Source: Gaeumannomyces sp. JS-464 (lineage: Eukaryota; Ascomycota; Sordariomycetes; Magnaporthales; Magnaporthaceae). From it: DNA of 64,000 nt. This document shows, in pieces, positions 11,855 to 25,070 of this stretch. A model generated the notes under the pieces. It did not search any database. It saw nothing but the letters and a program-made list of their open reading frames with translations, and had not been told where the DNA came from. The stretch covers positions 124,001 through 188,000 of the forward strand of contig NGZR01000005.1 in NCBI GenBank assembly GCA_002197995.1, given 5' to 3'. The translations under genes and the position numbers were made by a program. Positions within the stretch are counted from its first letter, which is position 1. Each line of letters starts with the position of its first letter.

Positions 11855-12448
11855 ATGCCACGTCCATGCCGCGAGCCGAGAACGGAGCCCGTCATCGCCC
11901 AGGACGAGGTCGACAGGATCATCTCGCTGTCCCGGGGCCAAAACGCCGGCCCCATCAACAAGGAGATGTCGATCCTCGTCGACCGCTGGAAGCTCACGCT
12001 CCACTCCAAGCAGTACAAGGCCGCCCTCTACCCGATCCAGGACAAGAACGGCGTCTCGGCCCTCTTCCATGCCGTGGCGTGCGGCAGCCTCGAGGTCGTC
12101 AAGGCCCTCGTGGTGACCTAGGGCTTCGGCGTCGACGCCCAGAACATCGCGACGGGCGAGACGGCCTTCATGCACGCCGTCGCCGCTAACAGGAGCCTCG
12201 AGATGGTTGTCTTCCTGGCCGACCACGCTGCCGACCTGGGCAGGGCCAACGACCTCGGGCAGACGGCCATCATGATGGCCGCCGAGGCCGGCAACCGCAA
12301 GCTCGTCGCATGGTTCCTGACCAAGGGCGCCGAGCTCCAGGCCCAGCGGCACATCCACCGGAAGAAGGAGGTGATCCTGGCCGAGTGGCACGAGCAAGCT
12401 CGTCCCATCCTGACGGGCCCCGACCAGGCGGGCTGTTTTGTCATGTGA
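11855..12448 (+). pseudogene. Small ankyrin-repeat protein with in-frame TAG
   Basis: The ATG at 11855 opens a frame of 198 codons to TGA at 12446-12448, interrupted only by TAG at 12119-12121. On both sides the same frame continues with ankyrin consensus: DKNGVSALFHAVACGSLEVVKAL before the stop, then ATGETAFMHAVAANRSLEMVVFLADHAADL and GQTAIMMAAEAGNRKLVAWFL after it (three repeats). The flanking residues are VVT and GFGVDAQN, so the stop most simply replaces CAG (Gln) or TGG (Trp). It could be real RIP-type damage or, less likely, readthrough. No signal peptide or TM segment. It resembles the ankyrin copies at 13.1-15 kb in size and layout. Confidence 0.72.
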
Positions 12449-13146
12449 GAATCAAAGACCTTCGGACGAATGAGTCGGATGTCTTGAGCGTATGACCGTC
12501 AAGCAACAATCTGCTTGTCTTGGAATGACATATCATACAATATCTCTGAATTTTCAATGTAATCAGTATCGACTCAAAGTTTGGACTCATAACTGGTGAC
12601 TCCCTGTGACGTGTGCCTCTGTACCATCACTGGTTTCCCCTTGTTTCATCCACACATTTCACCAAGCGCCACTCCTTCCTTATTGCCAGTTTTGTTGGGT
12701 AGTTGAGAATTAAAGCCCGCCAGTCAGAGAGCGAGAACAAACAAGACTCACGAAAGAGCAATAGTGTGAGAACACCTGCAAACTTTTCAGGGTGAGGTTC
12801 ACCAGAAGCACATAGGGCAGGAGTACCCCCCGTTTCCTTCGCCTTTTTTTCAGTTTCTCTTGTCAAAGTGCTCTGCTAGATCAAAGTCTTTGCACTTATA
12901 TATCGCTGTTTGTGGAAACTTTAATTATTTAAACATTTGTGCCTTGCACCACACCCAGGGCCTAGGAAGTACAGACTTCCGCCAAGCCAAGGTGGTTGCC
13001 AACTGGGAGTGGCACTGTTGAGTGCGGCTTGTGCCGGAGCCGAAGACTCGCGTGGCTGAGAGGTAAGTCAGGTCTCATCAGAACACTCCGAATCCGTCCC
13101 CAGACAAATGCAAAGCCTCTGCTTTGAGTCACTCGCAAACTATGTA
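12449..13146. other. Intergenic, relatively AT-rich
   Basis: This is the 3' flank of the ankyrin gene and a relatively AT-rich stretch. No credible ORF and no tRNA were seen. Confidence 0.4.
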
Positions 13147-13313
13147 CGCGACGAGGTGTCCGGCCTGCAGGGCGCTTGTCAATGGGCACGGCGGAACGGC
13201 CAAGCTTCTCCTATACACATTCCCGGAAATCCGCATCAGCGCCAGGAACTCAAGGAATGGGGACACGGCGCTAACCCTGGCATCTCTAGTTGCAGATGGG
13301 AAGGACCAAGGAC
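13147..13313 (+). pseudogene. Ankyrin mini-gene copy 1 (partial relic)
   Basis: The plus strand reads CRALVNGHGGTAKLLLYTFPEI and NGDTALTLASL, closely matching the ankyrin unit of the complete copy at 14434 (YRALFNGHAETAKLLLYTFP, DTALIMAARL). The N-terminal half of the unit is missing and the frame ends shortly after 13310, so this is a truncated duplicate. Confidence 0.65.
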
Positions 13314-13393
13314 TATAAAGACTATTTTTCGATCTTAGACACGGGCGGTTAAGACTAGCATTTCGTCTGAAGTTACAAGTTGACAAAATTGCA

Positions 13394-13898
13394 GCGTCTG
13401 ATGATACTGGAGTGGCGAAGAAGCGGCGCCGGAACCCACCACAGGACCCCGACAAAGACGCCATCCCCGATGAAGATCTGCCTTCTGACTTCGAGGATTT
13501 TACCGAAACCTTTGCCGACACCCTCCAAGCTCGAGCGGATGGCTCGCAGTTCCTTTCCGTCAGGTGCATATGCAAGCACGACAAGAATTGCACTTGCAGA
13601 TGCAAGCACGGGAAAGACTGCGCGGAGAGTGGCCCCAGAGAGGTGCGAGATTTGCTATGAGAGTTTCCCCAACCCGCTCTCCTTGGCGGCGCATTACAAG
13701 AAGCACGCCGAGCAAATAGCCTTGCTCCAAAACACCATCCAAGTGCGCCTAAAGCGAGAGCGTAATATGACGGAAGCCGAGAAAAATTTTTTGCACCTGT
13801 GCATCAGGACTTTGTTGCGTAAAGTTCCATCCTCTTTGAAGCTCCACCGAAAGCTTCCAACTCGGCACACACAGTTGGAACCCATCACACTCTGCTAA
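13394..13898 (+). CDS. Small C2H2 zinc-finger-like ORF with duplicated CxCKHxKxC motif (frameshift)
   Basis: An open frame contains AKKRRRNPPQDPDKD (possible nuclear signal), an acidic stretch, then two near-identical 9-residue units CICKHDKNC and CRCKHGKDC (13564-13620). After removal of one C from the GGCCCC run near 13632, a textbook finger CEICYESFPNPLSLAAHYKKH follows (C-x2-C-x12-H-x3-H, about 13646-13708). There is no clear ATG: the open frame begins without one upstream of GTG 13412, so an upstream exon or a lost start is likely. The last about 25 codons overlap DNA that is repeated upstream of ankyrin copy 3 and may be non-coding. It could be a genuine small DNA- or RNA-binding protein or another relic in this unstable cluster. 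Confidence 0.45.
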
Positions 13899-14410
13899 CT
13901 TCCATCCCATCTTCGGCTCCTTGCCTCCCTACCACACTACCAACTCCCGTCATCCACCTTTTTACTCCGCTACAACACTTCCAGCCAGATATTTCGGAAC
14001 ACTCACAATATCCACGCAACACTGGAAACAACAGTTAGCCAGCCTGGTCACGCTTGGCGACACGCCCGGCGTGATCGGGCTTCTCTTCAATCTTAAAAAT
14101 GGGCCAAACAGTGGCAGAGTGTCTAAGGACGCCGTCGTCCGCCACTTAAATGGGGAAGACGGTGTCTCGCCGGTCTGCCGTGCCCTGGCCAATGGCCACG
14201 CGGAAGCCGCCAAATTATTTTTTATTTTATTTTTTTACGTGCCAAAAAATACTGTGGGTGGACCAGCGCTCCATTGCGTGAAGTTCCATCTTCTTCTCCT
14301 TTAGAGCCCCACTAAAAGCTTAGACTTTAAAGGAAAAAAAAACATTTGGAACCCATCACTCCGCGCTCGTACCCGTCCTTCATCTCTTTGCTTTGCTACA
14401 ACATTTCCAA
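13815..14410 (+). repeat. Imperfect direct duplication of the ankyrin promoter region
   Basis: Block A (about 13815-13985) and block B (about 14273-14410) share, in the same order, TTGCGT(A/G)AAGTTCCATC, an AAAGCTT-type segment, TTGGAACCCATCAC and GCTACAACA(C/T)TTCCA(A/G)CC. Each precedes an ankyrin copy (2 and 3), so gene and 5' flank were duplicated together with a period of about 426 bp. Confidence 0.7.
14008..14304 (+). pseudogene. Ankyrin mini-gene copy 2, start codon lost
   Basis: Codon-for-codon similarity to copy 3: STQHWKQQLASLVTLGDTPG against SNKDWKKQLATLSSAGDTPG, then LLFNLKNGPNSGRVSKDAVV and CRALANGHAEAAKL. The position matching the ATG of copy 3 is ATA (14008-14010). After AAKL the sequence degenerates into a T-rich tract (14216-14240) and runs into the duplicated promoter of copy 3, so the C-terminal half is gone. 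ATG to ATA is G to A in a context that reads CpA to TpA on the other strand. Confidence 0.72.
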
Positions 14411-14433
14411 CCTGCCCTACTTCGCGCACCAAA

Positions 14434-14957
14434 ATGTCAAACAAAGATTGGAAGAAACAACTTGCAACTCTCAGCAGCGCCGGAGATACACCCGGCATCG
14501 TTCAACTGCTATTCGGTCTCAAGAACGGGCCGGCGCAGAGCCGGGTCTCAAAAGAAGCCGTAGTTCGACACCTCAATGACGAGGACGGAGTCCCGCCCCT
14601 GTATCGTGCGCTATTCAACGGCCACGCCGAGACCGCGAAGCTCCTACTCTACACGTTCCCTGAAATGAAGATCAAAGGCTCCAACCCCGTCAGCAGAGAC
14701 ACCGCCCTCATCATGGCGGCAAGGCTCGGCGACGTCGCCCTGATCGAGGAGGTCGTCCAGCGCATGACGGGCCGGCTGGACGAGAGCAACCGCAGGGCCA
14801 GACAGCCGTTGCGGCTGCCCACTGGGCTGGCAAGCCGCTGGCCACCCAGTGGTTGATGGATGACTCGTGGGGCCGCGGTCCACGCGGAGCGCATGGGGAT
14901 AGACCCCCGTGCGGTCCGTCGGGACTGGGCAAGAAGGTGTTCGGGGACATCTTCTGA
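14434..14957 (+). CDS. Ankyrin mini-gene copy 3 (best preserved, one frameshift)
   Basis: Start at 14434 (MSNKDWKKQLATL) with an AAA-rich upstream context. The protein has an N-terminal helical unit (DTPGIVQLLFGLKNGP), then ankyrin-like repeats: DEDGVPPLYRALFNGHAETA, DTALIMAARLGDVALIEEVV and, after a +/-1 correction near 14792, GQTAVAAAHWAGKPLATQWL. It would end at TGA 14955-14957 with KKVFGDIF, about 174 residues. No signal peptide or TM segment. Function is unknown: ankyrin repeats mediate protein contacts. It is the probable parent or sister of copies 1 and 2. Confidence 0.6.
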
Positions 14958-15546
14958 TGGCACGTGGGCAAGACGGTATTGCCGAGACAGATTACAGTAC
15001 GTTCCAGTTTCATTCCGGGCGTGAGAATCCAGCTGACAAGAGGGATGCCTCGAACAGGACAGAACTTTTCTCTGGAGGAAGCGAAGGAGGCGGATGGGAA
15101 AGTGCCACATCGAGCTTGTTCTCGAACAGCTGAGACCAGGGAGACTGGCAACTATTTTGACGACGCTGGTTTTCAGAAAAGCCAGACGACATTACACACG
15201 GACGAGCACTGGAGGCTATAGTCTAAGGCTGGGGTTGCCGACAAAAGACATAAGGCATCATTATTCCCATTGAAGGATTCGGAGATACAGCACGAGGATG
15301 GGACACCCGACAACTGGAGCGATCTTTCCGGAAGTAATCAGAAAATTCACGACGTTTCTGAGCCTTGTAGTTGGGCAAATCGTACCATTCACCGATGCGC
15401 AAAACAAGGATGTTAATGTGCCGCTCCACGCGCCGAACCAATGCTGTGGTGTGGAAAGCTGGTGCTGTCGAACCGTATGTGATTGTGTCATCTACTCAAA
15501 CAAGAAGATATTTACACGAAGATCCTGGCCCGCCGCTGGCACGCCC
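14958..15546. other. Intergenic, ankyrin copy 3 to GH47 3' end
   Basis: Short ORFs only. No recognisable gene, RNA or repeat. Confidence 0.4.
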
Positions 15547-17440
<1,894 letters not shown>

Positions 17441-18133
17441 GATGCGGCTGTGTTTCGGCAGAGGCGTGACATAAAAAAGGGAAGGGTATGCGACTGCCGG
17501 CACCAGCCAAGAAGAAAACGCGGGATGAGCGTAAGGGACCAGCCGACGTCGACAACGACGGTGGTCACGCGACAGATTTGGCCTGTTGGAGCTGGAGCTT
17601 TCGTGCCTGCAAAAGCGTCCCTCGGGAGCTGCAGCAGAGCGCGCGAAACTTGGCAGCAGGCATGCGGAAAAGGCTCGATGCGGAAAGGTGACAGGTATCG
17701 GGTCGGCAGATGGATGCAACGGTTAAAGTTCAGCGCTCTGCAGCGGTCGCCTTGATGGCACGGTGGCCGACTCGCATTCCCTGCCTCCAGCCTGGCGCGC
17801 ATCAAAGGGACCAGCGTGCCGAGCTGGTGCGGGGAATGGTGTGTCGCATCCTTGAAATGGGGTTGGTTGCCAGTTTCAGCCAGCCGCCAACGGCGACGGA
17901 GGCTAGCGGCATCGGGCTTACATAAACGTCTACAAGTGCCATCATCGTGCCTGACCGCCACCCGCACGCCAGCCAAAACAAAGGGTCTATCAAGCACCGC
18001 AAATACACCAAAATTTGGCACAAGTTGGCCCAATGGAAGAAAGCACAAAGAGAGAGAAGCAACAAGTCATGATCATGCGTCGTATTTCCCAAACAGCACT
18101 ACTACAAAATCCTCCAGTCGGCAGCGGTCCCGC
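17441..18133. other. Intergenic, GH47 promoter to GPI-protein 3' end
   Basis: This is the GH47 upstream region. Both strands have short ORFs without recognisable domains. Confidence 0.4.
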
Positions 18134-18860
18134 TCACAGCAGGAGCACGGACCCGAAAACAGCCGCGACGGCGAGGCCAACCACCGGAATGGCGGCAGAC
18201 GTCCCGCTGCCGGGCTTGGGGTTGTTGCCTCCGGCGGCCGCGGTTGATCCCGGCGTCGCCGGCGGCTGCTGGCCGTTGCCGGTGGGGCTCGTAGGGGATG
18301 AGGTGCCGCCGCGGGTGGTGCCGGGCGGCGGGGTCGGCGCGGAGCCGGCCGCAAAGGTCGTCGTTAGCTGGTTGGCATCGGTGGGCTTGACGGCCGACAC
18401 GCTGACCGAGTTCGCGTCGTTGGACTGGCTGGGCGAGTAGTTCTGGGCCGCGAAGCCGCACTGGCGCACGATGTTGTTGATGTCTGGAGGAGACGTGTGT
18501 TAGATAACCACCTCTAGCCATCAAGACGAATGCGGGAGCCAGGGCTGATGTCATCTTACCATCCAGGTCGCTCCTGTCGCGCGTGTTCTGGGTCATGCAG
18601 CTCTGGCAGAGCGCGGCGAAGCGGGCCACGTCGAAGCTGCGGTTGGTGCAGACGCACTGCAGGTTGAGCAGGTCCTCGACGCGGTCGTTGCGGATGCGGT
18701 CGTCGCCGACGTCGCAGATGTCGGTCAGCCGCTTGACCGGCTCGCAGATGCCGCTGCAGGCCTGCGGGATGTCGTCGCGGTCCAGGTCGAGGTCGTCAGC
18801 CCGGGCCAGCAGCGGCGCCACGCCGGCCAGGACGACAAGGACTGCGTTGTTGAAGCGCAT
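18134..18860 (-). CDS. GPI-anchored Cys-rich cell-surface protein
   Basis: Start at 18860. The signal peptide MRFNNAVLVVLAGVAPLLARA is followed by a Cys-rich ectodomain with the pattern CSGIC, DICD, LQCVC, ALCQSCM and RQCGF (eight or more Cys). One intron (18484-18559, GTAAGA...CAG) splits GAC ATC, giving DLDG then INNIV. A Ser/Thr/Pro/Gly-rich stalk (TPPPGTTRGGTSSPTSPT) leads to a hydrophobic C-terminus (AAIPVVGLAVAAVFGSVLLL) with no following charge, as expected for GPI attachment. Total 216 aa. The Cys spacing does not clearly fit CFEM. Likely role in the cell wall or plasma membrane. The gene has no frameshift. Confidence 0.85.
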
Positions 18861-21102
18861 GGCGACAGGGGTGTCTGTGAGTCTCGAGCTGTGTAAGTTA
18901 CAAGTTGATAGATGGCGGTTCAGGAGAGGCAGGCGAGTGCAGCCAAAGGGAGACAAGGTGAACTCCAACAGAAGATACAAGTCACGCTGGCGATGTCTTC
19001 TCTACTCGAAGGCGGCTTGCAAGTCGGGGACGACGAGCTTCATAAATACCCCGAACAGTCTTGGCAACCCAGCCAAGACTCCGCCAAGCCGTCGTCCTGA
19101 TATTGGGCAGTATGTAGATCAGCAACATTTTGAATCACCAGCTGCGCAACTCAGGCGGCCCAACCAGTCCGATGCTCAAAAGACCAAAAGACGGCCCGGA
19201 CAAGGAGCTTCTCGAAATAGGCGAGTCGGGCCTTCCCCTACCTGCTATACCAGCAACCCTATGAGTGGGGGCCGCCGGTGCATCACCCGACGACGCCTTG
19301 GCCGAAGCCTAGGGAGGCCCGGAGTGGCAGGGAGGTGCGACGACGGCGACACCGCATGCCCTAATTACCTAGGACGCACGATATATGATGCTGCTGCACC
19401 TTCACGGGAGCAAGCCGGACAGGAGAAGTGCGTAGTCCTTGTGGAGACCTGTGTGTGCTGGTCGCCATCAACGTTGAACAGAAGCTTCTTGTTGGGGCTG
19501 TGCTGGGTGTCATTCTCCAGTAACTCGACGGCTTGCTCGCGCGCTACGTGTGGCCCTTTGCTGGGGATCGTCGCGCGCCTTGCTTTCTCTGTGCAGCCCG
19601 CGTCGTCGATCGGCGTGGTGCAAATTAGCAAAGTCCTCTCTCTGGTCGAGAAATGGCGGTGGAGCGAGCGGGCAACAGCCGGGCGCAGGGGCCGATCTCT
19701 TGGTGCATGAAAGGGGTTTTCCGTCATCCTGCGCCGAGAGGACCCATCCGATTCCCCTCCTCCAGCACAGATGTTCGAGAAAATTCACTGAACTTTTGCG
19801 GAGGAAGGCGTCCGCTTTTAGGGAAATACGTGTCGGGAATAAAGGCGCACAGCTCACCGCGTGCCGTCCCGTAAGACTAGCATCTGCCATCGTGTCTGAA
19901 GTAGGGGAGGAAAAAAACAAAAAGGTTCCATAAACAGCTGCTGTGGCCTTGATTTCAGACTGCCCGGACAGAACCCGAACAGCGGCCATCCCTGATGCGA
20001 CAGGTCGTTGCATCGTCACCACCGCTAAGCCACAAAAGCGAGTGGGAACAAAGCAGCGGCGGCTTTCACGACAGAGTACATAATTGGGCCACGGCGGCCA
20101 ACTTTTACGCAGCGCCAAGCTGCTTTTCTGCAGCTCTCGACTCCGCAGCGGCAATGCGCGCCTTTTGTCCTCGTCGTTTCAGCACTCCTCTCGGCCACCT
20201 CACTCTTCACTGCAGGGCTTGGCGTTTACGTAGCCGGCGGCCTTGGCTAGCGTGTTGAACAACTGCCGGTCGCCTGATCCAAAAGGGCAGCCCTGGCCTG
20301 CGGATGTGCCCGACAAAGTGCCGATGGTCGCGTGCTGCTCTACAAGGGACCAACGACAACAAGTATGGTATAAAAAAAAACCCAAAAACCCACCGGAAAA
20401 CCAGGCGCGGTTTCTTCTGGTGCCTGTGCCTAGGTGAAAAGAAAAAGGAGAAAAAAAAAAGCCCTGATCAGGCCAGGCTTGGGTGAATCAGGCAGGCCAC
20501 TCGGACGGAGAAAGCCACACAAGCTGGGGCGGTTCAGAGCTGGGCCATTCGCCTGCGGGCAACCCGAGGGCACGCGAGACGCGGATTCTGGGAACACACG
20601 TATTGCAGCAGATCCAAGTTTGGGCGATTCGGAAGGGGGCTCGATCCTGGGCTGCCCAGAGCTCAACGGCAATCTTCCTTTCTTCCGAATTTCTGTGCCC
20701 GTTTCCGCCAAGTCAACTTGCCACAGCTTCTTTGTCGACTGTGGCTGTGCCCAATCTCACAAACTCTCGCCGTCCAGTTTCTAAATGGGGAAAGACGAAA
20801 GCGGCAAGATCCCAACATGACGCAGACAAAGAACAAGTGCCGCCATATATGGTCAGCAAATGACCGGCTGTACGACAGTAAGCACGCTACCAGAATCGAA
20901 TTGCCCAACCATTTTGTCGGACGGGAGAAGATAGAATGACTGCATATGCTTGAAGGTAGCATTCATTCAAAATGTGTAAATCTAAGAGTGACCCGGAACT
21001 GTGGTGGCTCGACGGCCGAATCTTGGCAAGGAAACGGAAAAAGACGCCTCGAGAATAAAAGATACAGAAATAAGATGCTGAGACACCTAGCCCAGCAATC
21101 CT
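18861..21102. other. Intergenic, about 2.2 kb
   Basis: This is the promoter of the GPI-protein gene and the 3' flank of glutamine synthetase. Long ORFs on both strands (for example 18583-19710 + and 19510-20154 -) have erratic composition, no domains and no supporting signals. A-rich tracts lie at 20370-20460. Nothing else seen. Confidence 0.4.
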
Positions 21103-22588
21103 CTACTGCGCCTCGCCGAAGCATGTCTCCATGATGATACCCGTGATCTGGTAGGGGTCTGCGTTGGACGCCGGCCGGCGGTCTTCGAAGTAGCCGTATC
21201 CCTTGGCGGCACACTCGCGCGGGATCCTGATCGACGCCCCGCGGTTGGCAACACCGTAGCTGAAGGAATCGATGGCGCCCGTCTCGTGCTTGCCCGTCAA
21301 CCTCTTCTCGTTGCCCTCGCCGTACACAGCGATGTGCTCCTTGTGACGGCCCCCGAGCTTTTTAATAGCAGCCTCGATGAACTTCATACCGCCTCGACAC
21401 GCATCTCTTTTGTGGAAAAGTTGGTATGCAGGCCAGCACCGTTATCACCAGGGATGGGCTTGGGGTCGACGGAAACCTTGGCACCAAACTCTTCGGCGAC
21501 GCGGTGGAGCAGGAAGCGGGCGATCCACAGGTGGTCGCCCATCTCGATGCCCTCACACGGGCCAACTTGGAACTCCCACTGGGCGGGCATGACCTCGGCG
21601 TTGGTGCCCGAAATCTTGACGCCGGCATACAGGCACGCCTTGTAATGTGCCTCGACGATGTCACGCTGCACCACCTTGCCGGTGCCCACACCGCAGTAGT
21701 AAGGGCCCTGGGGCGCGGGGAAGCCGTTTTCGGGCCATCCGAACGGGCGGTCGTTGAGGTCCAGGAGGGTGTATTCTTGCTCCAGGCCGAACCACGGCTT
21801 GTGCTCGGCGTGCGTCTCCATCAGCTTGGCGCATTCGTGCCTGTGGTTGAACTTGTTGGGGGTGCCATCGGCGTTCCAGCACTCTGCCAAAACCAGGATG
21901 TTCTCGCCGCCACGGAAAGGATCGGGGAAGACGGCGACAGGCTGCACGAGAGCGTGGGGGAAATTGCGTCAGTGGTTTGACAGGACAGCGGCGCACTGCG
22001 GGTGGGGGCGGATGCACAAACCTTCAGGTAGACGTCAGAGTTGTCGCCAGGAGCCTGGCCGGTTGAAGAGCCGTCAAAGTTCCATGTGGGGAGGTCGTCG
22101 GGCTTGAAGCCGCCCTCCTTGCCTTGCAGGGTCTAGAGTGGCCCAGTTAGCCCAGACGGCCCGTCTCGCATCGCATCGCACCCGTGGTGGGGGGTTGGTG
22201 GTGGTGGTGGTGGTTGCTGGGCAGCATGCACGGTGACGTGACGACCGACAGAAAAGGTCTCAGAAAAAAGTGTGTGACTTGCCCTCGACTTTGACCTGAC
22301 GCCGCCTCAGAGTCGATCCAGATGTACTCGGCGATGACGGATCCCTTCTGGTCCAGCTTCAGGTACTTTTGGAGATTCTCCGTGTAGGTGGTGTTTGCGC
22401 TCTTGGTGGCCTGCAGTCAGTTGCAAGAGTGTCTCTGTTGTTAGCGAGAGGGCACGATTGAATCGAGGGAAACGAGACCCGCTGGCTGCAGCATCGAGGG
22501 GCAGCTGGGTGCGGGGCCGCGAGGCGGCATGGGTGCAGCACGGGGATTCGATTGGTGGGTGGGTTGCAGAGCGGGAGGCACTGACCAT
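21103..22588 (-). CDS. Glutamine synthetase (two 1-bp lesions)
   Basis: Cytosolic eukaryotic GSII: ATP-dependent amidation of glutamate with ammonium, the main nitrogen-assimilation step. The first exon appears to be only the ATG (22586-22588). Intron 1 is 22411-22585, then [19 protein letters not shown]. Intron 2 (22133-22282) starts with GC (AGG|GCAAGT). Intron 3 is 21942-22021. Family blocks: [120 protein letters not shown] and [14 protein letters not shown] at the end. A missing base in the GCC run near 22304 and another near 21391 shift the frame in an otherwise perfect, essential-type gene, which argues for sequencing error. Confidence 0.95.
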
Positions 22589-25070
22589 GATGGCGGTTTG
22601 ACTGGCGATGTTTCCGAGGAAAGAAAAAGGGATTGCTGGCGATTCTAGATGCTGCTAAGTCTACTGCAGTAGAGAAGATGAAGCTGGCTGGGAGAATGCG
22701 GGAGAGGAATGGGAGAAAAGGCAAAGCTGAAAGGAAAACAAAAGATAAGGACGCCGTGAGCCGGGAACCCACGCGACTTTTATCTGGCGGCTGCGGGGAG
22801 GCAGGAGGGCGGCCAAATGCAGGCACACCCCGCCAGTGACGATGCGAGGGGGGCGCGCAGCCATCCATGACCGCAGCCGAGCCAGCCCAAGGATCCTATG
22901 GGGGCGCACACTGTGCTGTTCTGCGCCGCCTGCGAGTCGTTTGTTCCGTTTGAGGGCGGGTGGCGTGCCCCCAATTTGGATGGACGGAGCACAAGCCCAG
23001 ATCCATCCTCCCACCTCGCTGCTTTTCTGCGGTGTGTCTTCCACTCCTTCCTTGGAACGGCGATCAAAAGCTGGATCAAATACTGTGCTGTGGGCGTCAG
23101 ACAGAACAACGCAGGGCTTTGCCAGCAGCACAGTGCCCATCGCTTCTGGCCATGGGCAACGACCGGAGGTACCGTTTCCAAGGGCATGCGGGAGAGACCA
23201 GACGCTCAGTCGGGGTCCGCCCGGTCTGGACTGCTATCTCTGGCGAGGCGGTCTCGAACCGGCCAATATTGCAATGAGACTTTGGGGCGCGGGATGCCGC
23301 ACCGGAGCCTCGATCAGGCTCGACCTAGCTGAGCCACGCGTGGGCACACAGTCTTTTACTTCTTCTTCTTCTTTTTCTCAGTCAATCTTATACGCTCATG
23401 ACGCCGTCTCCTGACCCGAGTAATGAACGTCTCTATGCTAGTGCTCGGTCGGTGTGCAGAGGCACGACAGGACAAGCTGGGGACAGATAGGATACCCAAC
23501 GAGCCAACGTGCTGCCCCCTTTCCCGGTCAACCGCCGGTCCGCCGCCGGCCCTCCAATGACGGCGCTTCGCTTTCCTATCGTGGAGTGGATGCGTGATTT
23601 TAACCTGACTTCCTAGCGGCTGATTGGCACCAGGGCTACGAACCGCTGTTTGCACATGAAAGGAGACCAGGTCGGATGAACACGCGGATTCAGACCAGAG
23701 ATAAAACCAACCCCGCAGCTGAGCACCAACATGCATGCGAATGGGACATTGTGCTGTCTGGCAGCCTGACTGGCAGGGCTGCGAACGGACCACGCCTCCG
23801 CCCCATGGCGGCAAGCCCCTGAGAGGCGCGCCGGAAAAATAACAAATCCCAAAGGCGATGCGGGGGAAGACAGACAGGGCGGGAAAGGCGTCAGGTAAAA
23901 AGTACCCAATTCAATTGACCAATGTCGAATGGCCGGCTTGGAGCCTATCGGGCGGGCTTGGGTGCTGTTTCAATCTTTGATCTTTCAGGGCTGCCCTTCG
24001 CATAGAAGTCACCGTCACGCCGAGGTGTCTGGACGGCACGGTGCAGCCAAGAGTGGGGGCCAAGCCATGCAGCCAGGGTCTCTTATCATCGGCGGCTGAT
24101 TGGCCGCTATCATTTCCGTTATGCATCGGGCTGACCGTCGCGTCTGGGCAGAGGCGGCATGCCCTTGGATACAGTGTCAAGTCGCAGGTGGCTTTTGTCA
24201 CGCCCGCACAGCCCCGACACTGTGTGAAAGACTGACGGCAGGACTAGAAGTGGGAGCAGGTGGCAGCATCAATTCGGAGCAGGCAGGCGGAGCAGGCGGC
24301 GGTTGTCACCTCCGCGCCAGACATGTCATCGGGGCCGAGATCTGCACGCCGGTCCTGCACGATTCTCCCCGCGCAGCCCATCAGCCGGCGGCCGCTCCGC
24401 TTCTCGGCTCTCCCGTGCTGTCGCGATTCTTGGCCCGGTGGATCTGCAAGTGCAGCAGTTGGAATGGTCGGTCGCGTCGTTAGTCGGCTGCCTGCCTTCT
24501 AGCCTGGCGGAATGCTGCCAGCGAGAATGGCTCCGGAGGTTCCGAGCCATAACTGCGCAGAATCACGTTGTCGAATAACGCATCGTCCTTCACCGCGGTG
24601 CGCCCAGAGAGCCGTCCCCTTCGGGCAGCAGTTAGCCCGACGGACCCGGGCGCTGACCGTGCTTCCATGATTCACGTCTTTTGCGGGTCTTCCATGTTTG
24701 TCCGCCATGTGGCTGTTGCGAAGTTTGAAGCCATGGATCGGACGGGCAGGATTCCGTCCTTGTCCCTTTTGCTGTCCAATGAGGCGTCCCACTAGATCGA
24801 CAGGGGCGCTCTTTGGGGCTAGCGTTAGTCCCGATGCTTGCCAAACAATGCGAGCGATTCGCGTTCATCAGCAGAGATTGACGGGTCAGACTCCGACGGC
24901 GGGACGGCTGAGTGGCAGAGGCCCGGCTCCGTTGGCGGCAGGGGCTGGAGAGTGGCTTGGCTACAAGACGGCAAAAGGAATGCTGGAATAAAGAGCTGCG
25001 TGCCGCCACTGGCCAAATCAACCTGCAGTCGTTGTCACACCAAGAGGGACACTACCTGCCCCAGCTCACC
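22589..25070. other. Intergenic, divergent promoters of glutamine synthetase and CYP505
   Basis: About 2.5 kb. ORFs here lack domains. A polypyrimidine tract lies at 23354-23378 and TAGCTGAGCC-type motifs near 23320. I see no RNA gene or mobile element. Confidence 0.4.

Noticed and set aside
18583..19710. 375-codon plus-strand ORF
   Set aside because: Its start overlaps, antisense, the GPI-protein exon 1; the rest has erratic composition and no splice or domain support.
19510..20154. 214-codon minus-strand ORF
   Set aside because: No recognisable domain, no promoter context and unusual Cys/Arg content; judged a chance ORF.
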